The position numbers were made by a program, and so were the translations under genes. A DNA stretch of 64,000 nt, from NCBI GenBank assembly GCA_020404105.1, contig JADBWH010000039.1, positions 1 through 64,000 on the forward strand, written 5' to 3'. Source of the DNA: Pseudanabaena sp. M53BS1SP1A06MG. Lineage in GTDB: Bacteria; Cyanobacteriota; Cyanobacteriia; Pseudanabaenales; Pseudanabaenaceae. The notes beneath the pieces were generated by a model, which worked only from the letters and a program-made list of their open reading frames with translations, did no database searches and was not told the DNA's origin. Within the stretch, counting starts at the first letter, position 1. Every line of letters starts with the position of its first letter. Below, piece by piece: positions 60,103 through 64,000 of this stretch.

Positions 60103-62988
60103 TTAAAAAATACCTGCTAACGCACCAATACAGCGATCGCAAATATGGGGATGCTCTGTAGACTCTCCGATATGGGTGGAGTAATTCCAGCAACGGGGGC
60201 ATTTCTCACCGTCAGCCTTGACTACGGCGATTTTAAGGTTATTCACTTCACCTGTGAAATCAGCATTAGGTAAATCTTCGACAATCTCAGCTTGGGAGAC
60301 GATAAAGAGATAACATAAATCTGCACCAAGAGAAGCTAAATAATCCTTTTGCATGGGATCGAGTACTGATAGTAGAACTTTGGCCTCTAAGGGAGCGCCG
60401 ATCAGTTTACCAGTTCTGGCGGATTCTAAGACTTTATTTACCTCAGAACGCACATCACGTAGATATTCCCATTTGGAGGCTAGTTCTGGCTTGTACCATT
60501 CAGGATGGATTATAAACCAGCCAGACTGGAAAACGGATTTAGTGGGTGCGGCATAGGGCAAGTGCTGCCAGATATCCTCGGCAGTGTGAGCAAGCACTGG
60601 GGCGATCGCTTTGGCAATAGCCTCTAAACAATACATCAACACGGTTTGACAACTGCGGCGACGGGGCGCATTGGACGCACTGATATAGAGGCGATCCTTA
60701 GCAATGTCTAAATAGAAATTTGATAAATCGACGGTGCAGAAGTTTTGGATGGTTTGGAAGAATCGCGAGAATTGGAATTTCTCGTAGGCTTCGGTAATAT
60801 CTTTAGTGACTTCGGCGAGACGATGCAGGATGTAGCGATCGCTTTCAGTAAGTTCAGCATAGGGAACTAGATGTTCCGCAGGCTTAAAGTCAAAGAGATT
60901 ACTGAGTAAGAATCTGGCGGTATTGCGAATTTTGCGCGACACATCGGACATCTGCGCCAAAATCGTCTTTCCGATAGGAACATCACCGTTATAATCAACA
61001 CTCGCCGCCCAGAGACGGATTACATCTGCACCGTAAGGAGGTTCTTTCTTCTGATCTTTACCACCATTGATCACCACCATCGGATCGACGATGTTACCTA
61101 GGGATTTACTCATCTTCTGTCCCTTTTCATCAAGGACAAATCCGTGAGTTAACACAGTTTTATAAGGCGCGTAGCCATTAGTTGCCACGCTGGTTAAAAG
61201 CGAAGATTGGAACCATCCGCGATGTTGATCTGAGCCTTCGAGATAGATATCTGCTGGATAATTCATCGTATAGGGAACAGTGCGCGAATTATGACTTTCA
61301 CCTCCAAGTACGCCTGCCCATGAAGAACCAGAATCGAACCAAACATCCATCGTGTCTGTACCTTTGCGATACTGACGACCATTATTTTTGTATGATTCAG
61401 GCAGTAAGTCTTCCACTTCCCTTTCCCACCAAACATCGGAACCATGCTCACGAATCAGTTCTTGAATGTGATTGACGGTTTCTTTGGTCAGTAAAGGCTC
61501 ATTGGTTTCTTCATCATAGAATACAGGAATTGGTACGCCCCAAGTGCGCTGACGAGAAATACACCAATCTGATCGCTCTTGTACCATTGAGGTAATCCGA
61601 TTCTCACCGATCGCAGGAATCCAGTTAACCTCTTTAATCGATTTCAAAGCTTCTTCACGGAAACCATCCACAGAGGCAAACCATTGCTCTGTAGCACGCA
61701 CAATCACAGGTTTTTTGGTGCGCCAATCGTAGGGATATTTATGGTTATAGGCTTCTTCTTTAACTAAGGTTCCATTAGTAGTCAAGATTTCTACAACCTT
61801 AGCATTACCTTCCTTAAGAACGCTCAAACCTGCTAACTCTGTACCTGCATCCTCATTGAAAATACCGCGATCATTGACAAGAGATATCATACCCAAATGA
61901 TATTTTCTGCCCACGATAAAGTCATCCTGACCATGATTAGGTGCTGTATGCACTAAACCTGTGCCTGACTCGGCGGTGACGTGGTCGCCTAAGACGATGG
62001 GACTAGGGCGACCAACAATTGGATGCTTCGCAATGGTTCCTTCGAGAACATCTCCATTGAAAGTATATTTCACTTCCAAAGCTTTCTCAAAGGTGGTGGC
62101 TAACTTCTCCACTAATTCTGTAGCCACGATGTAATTTTTATCATCCGATGCAACAATGCTATAGCTGAGATGGGGATTGGCACTAATGCCCAAGTTAGCG
62201 GGAATTGTCCAAGGAGTAGTTGTCCAGATTACGGCATGGAGATTGGTTAGATCGGTGATCGCCTTCAATTTCTCGCTAGGTTGAGTGACTGGGAAAGCAA
62301 CGTATATACTCCGCGACACATGATTTTCAGGATATTCTAATTCTGCTTCTGCTAGAGCCGTATGGGAACTAGGTGACCAATAGACGGGCTTGAGCCCCCG
62401 ATAGATATAGCCCTTGAGCACCATCTTTCCGAAGACACCGATTTGAGCGGCTTCATATTCTGGCTTGAGGGTATAGTAGGCATTCTCATAGTCACCCCAC
62501 ACACCCCAACGCTTGAAGCCTGTCGCCTGTTCGTTTACCGTTTGCAGAGCAAATTCCTTAGCTTTTTTGCGTAATTCTAAAGGCGTTAAGTTAGCACGTT
62601 CTTCGGCTTTGATGTTTTGTAAAACTTTCAGCTCAATCGGTAACCCGTGGCAGTCCCAACCCAAGACATAGCGGACTCGATAGCCACGCAATAACTTATA
62701 TCGATTAATAATATCTTTTAAAATTTTGTTTAAGGCATGACCCATGTGTAATGTGCCGTTGGCGTAGGGAGGACCATCATGGAGGGTAAATACATCGCCT
62801 TTGTTATTGTGGGTCAGGTCTTCAAAAATACCTTGCTCTTGCCAAAATTTTTGAATCTCTGGTTCACGAATAATTGCATTTGCCCGCATCGAAAAGTCTG
62901 TTTGGGGCAAGTTAACGGTGTCCTTATATTCGCTTGATTCGGCAGGACTCTCAAGATTCTTAGATTTGGCTTTAGGCGCAGAGGTCAT
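60103..62988 (-). CDS. ileS: Isoleucyl-tRNA synthetase
   Basis: A 961-residue class I synthetase. The HIGH motif is in PPYANGTLHMGHALNKI (about residue 75-90), the editing domain includes WTTTPWTIPANLGIS and TAPNHGQDDF, the KMSKS motif is GQKMSKSLGN (about 625), and the C-terminal zinc finger has CPRCWNYSTHIG and HICDRCIGALAG. Full length for the bacterial type. The N-terminus has about 30 extra polar residues. Confidence 0.97.
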   Translation of the reverse strand: MTSAPKAKSKNLESPAESSEYKDTVNLPQTDFSMRANAIIREPEIQKFWQEQGIFEDLTHNNKGDVFTLHDGPPYANGTLHMGHALNKILKDIINRYKLLRGYRVRYVLGWDCHGLPIELKVLQNIKAEERANLTPLELRKKAKEFALQTVNEQATGFKRWGVWGDYENAYYTLKPEYEAAQIGVFGKMVLKGYIYRGLKPVYWSPSSHTALAEAELEYPENHVSRSIYVAFPVTQPSEKLKAITDLTNLHAVIWTTTPWTIPANLGISANPHLSYSIVASDDKNYIVATELVEKLATTFEKALEVKYTFNGDVLEGTIAKHPIVGRPSPIVLGDHVTAESGTGLVHTAPNHGQDDFIVGRKYHLGMISLVNDRGIFNEDAGTELAGLSVLKEGNAKVVEILTTNGTLVKEEAYNHKYPYDWRTKKPVIVRATEQWFASVDGFREEALKSIKEVNWIPAIGENRITSMVQERSDWCISRQRTWGVPIPVFYDEETNEPLLTKETVNHIQELIREHGSDVWWEREVEDLLPESYKNNGRQYRKGTDTMDVWFDSGSSWAGVLGGESHNSRTVPYTMNYPADIYLEGSDQHRGWFQSSLLTSVATNGYAPYKTVLTHGFVLDEKGQKMSKSLGNIVDPMVVINGGKDQKKEPPYGADVIRLWAASVDYNGDVPIGKTILAQMSDVSRKIRNTARFLLSNLFDFKPAEHLVPYAELTESDRYILHRLAEVTKDITEAYEKFQFSRFFQTIQNFCTVDLSNFYLDIAKDRLYISASNAPRRRSCQTVLMYCLEAIAKAIAPVLAHTAEDIWQHLPYAAPTKSVFQSGWFIIHPEWYKPELASKWEYLRDVRSEVNKVLESARTGKLIGAPLEAKVLLSVLDPMQKDYLASLGADLCYLFIVSQAEIVEDLPNADFTGEVNNLKIAVVKADGEKCPRCWNYSTHIGESTEHPHICDRCIGALAGIF

Positions 62989-63111
62989 TTTTCTAATAGG
63001 TCAAATTTTGCTAAGGTTTGCTCCCCATTATGACGCAATATTAATCAAACAGTGATCTTTACCGTTTTAACTGAGATAAAATCATCTTAGCCATTACCTT
63101 TAAACCAAAGC

Positions 63112-64000
63112 ATGACCGCGATCGCCGATATTCCTTACACCGCATCATCACAACCTATTGATTGGCAAGCGATCGCTAACGCCTTTATTGAGATTGTAGG
63201 CGATCGCTATGTTGTCCGTAAACGCGAAGAGCTACTTGCCTACGAGTGTGATGGATTGACCAGCTACAAACAACAACCTGCGATCGCAGTTTTACCGAAT
63301 ACAACCGAGGAAGTAGCCGCAATTGTCAAAATATGCGATCGCTACAGGATTCCCTTTGTGGCGAGGGGTTCGGGGACAGGGCTATCAGGTGGCGCGTTAC
63401 CCTTGCCTGAATCAGTACTAATTATTACGTCACGGATGCGGAAGATCTTAGAGGTTGATCTAGAAAACCAACGCGTCATCGTGCAACCAGGGGTAATCAA
63501 TAATTGGGTGACACAAGCTGTCAGTGGGGCAGGCTTCTACTATGCGCCCGATCCTTCCAGTCAAATCATCTGCTCTATTGGTGGTAACGTTGCTGAAAAC
63601 TCAGGGGGCGTGCATTGCTTGAAATATGGGGTGACGACCAATCATGTACTGGGTGCAAAAATAGTGCTACCCGATGGTTCAATTAAAGATATCGGCAGCA
63701 AGATTCCCGAAAGTCCAGGCTATGATCTTATAGGTATTTTCGTTGGCTCCGAAGGAACCCTCGGCATTACGACCGAAGTTACATTAAAAATCCTCAAGTC
63801 GGCAGAATCGATTCAGGTTCTTTTAGCAGATTTCACTACCATTGAAGCCGCAGGATCAACTGTATCTGATGTAATCAGTGCGGGCATCATCCCTGGGGGG
63901 ATGGAAATCATGGACAACATGAGTATCAATGCTGTCGAAGATACGGTTGCTACCAATTGCTATCCCCGTGATGCTGCATCGATTCTCTTAATTGAAATTG
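63112..64000 (+). CDS. glcD: Glycolate oxidase subunit GlcD (5' part)
   Basis: A FAD-dependent oxidase of the FAD-binding type 4 family, cut off by the end of the window after about 296 residues. It starts MTAIADIPYTASSQPIDWQA at ATG 63112. FAD-binding motifs are PFVARGSGTGLSGGALPLPE, ICSIGGNVAENSGGVHCLKY and IFVGSEGTLGITTEVTLKIL. In cyanobacteria it serves glycolate or lactate oxidation in photorespiration. It is divergent from ileS with 123 bp between the starts. Confidence 0.92.
   Translation, partial: MTAIADIPYTASSQPIDWQAIANAFIEIVGDRYVVRKREELLAYECDGLTSYKQQPAIAVLPNTTEEVAAIVKICDRYRIPFVARGSGTGLSGGALPLPESVLIITSRMRKILEVDLENQRVIVQPGVINNWVTQAVSGAGFYYAPDPSSQIICSIGGNVAENSGGVHCLKYGVTTNHVLGAKIVLPDGSIKDIGSKIPESPGYDLIGIFVGSEGTLGITTEVTLKILKSAESIQVLLADFTTIEAAGSTVSDVISAGIIPGGMEIMDNMSINAVEDTVATNCYPRDAASILLIEI

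Overview
The window reads as cyanobacterial chromosome. The HIP1 octamer GCGATCGC recurs throughout, inside and between genes. There is a small high-light-inducible chlorophyll-binding protein gene (22678-22887), a menH gene for phylloquinone-type quinone synthesis, and many Uma2-family genes and STAND NTPases, both typical of filamentous cyanobacteria. A Pseudanabaena-like organism is a guess, not a demonstrated assignment.

Layout. (1) 1-3100 is a mobile margin. It holds an IS630-like transposase fragment and a stretch that looks like integron gene cassettes without an integrase: two 86-bp attC-like sites on the minus strand, with a RelE-type toxin/antitoxin pair in front of one and a secreted protein, a start-less fragment and a clan AA aspartic protease in front of the other. 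(2) 3300-10100 carries an EVE-domain gene, a palindromic MITE-like element, an IS5-family insertion that abuts upp, a decayed M23 peptidase scrap, an FHA-PrsW protease fusion, bioD and thrS. (3) 10200-19500 is rich in signalling-type ATPases: a Uma2 protein, two adjacent membrane-anchored STAND-like ATPases (one with a VGVA repeat encoded by a 12-bp tandem repeat), a leucine-rich-repeat protein, menH, a GH10-like secreted protein and an NB-ARC ATPase. (4) 19500-33990 is mostly housekeeping: a COG2509 flavoprotein, an RlmL-like methyltransferase, hli, lpxD, a TatD-like hydrolase, sbcD, a J-domain coiled-coil protein, a tyrosine recombinase with a duplicated and degenerate catalytic domain, a cytochrome b-like protein, a ParA ATPase, a 55-residue DnaJ-type zinc protein, a methyltransferase and a FecR-domain lipoprotein. 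(5) 34858-55400 is a 20-kb block in which every gene but one lies on the minus strand. It looks like a defence island: cysteine desulfurase, a DUF2357/McrC-like nuclease, a coiled-coil McrB-like AAA+ ATPase, an HNH protein, two DUF4007 proteins each beside a HicAB pair, a PIN/AbrB pair, a PAPS-reductase-like (DndC-like) protein, a HARE-HTH protein, five Uma2 genes (one frameshifted), a 1182-residue BrxC/PglY-like ATPase and an AIPR-family nuclease. (6) 55400-64000 returns to core genes: an ISKra4 transposase scrap, an MnmC-type methyltransferase, clpB, ileS and the 5' part of glcD.

How the genes may work together. The island contains the parts expected of a sulfur-based DNA modification and restriction system: a sulfur donor enzyme (cysteine desulfurase), a PP-loop sulfurtransferase, two DUF4007 partners, a large ATPase and nucleases. 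It lacks recognisable DndB, DndD and DndE. Next to it is a McrBC-type module with a nuclease and a coiled-coil ATPase. The combination is the best candidate here for an incompletely described system. That functional reading is inference from domain content and gene order.

Mobile DNA has reshaped the window repeatedly. At least three families of palindromic repeats occur in two or three copies each; one copy truncates an acetyltransferase-like gene and supplies the stop codon of its neighbour.
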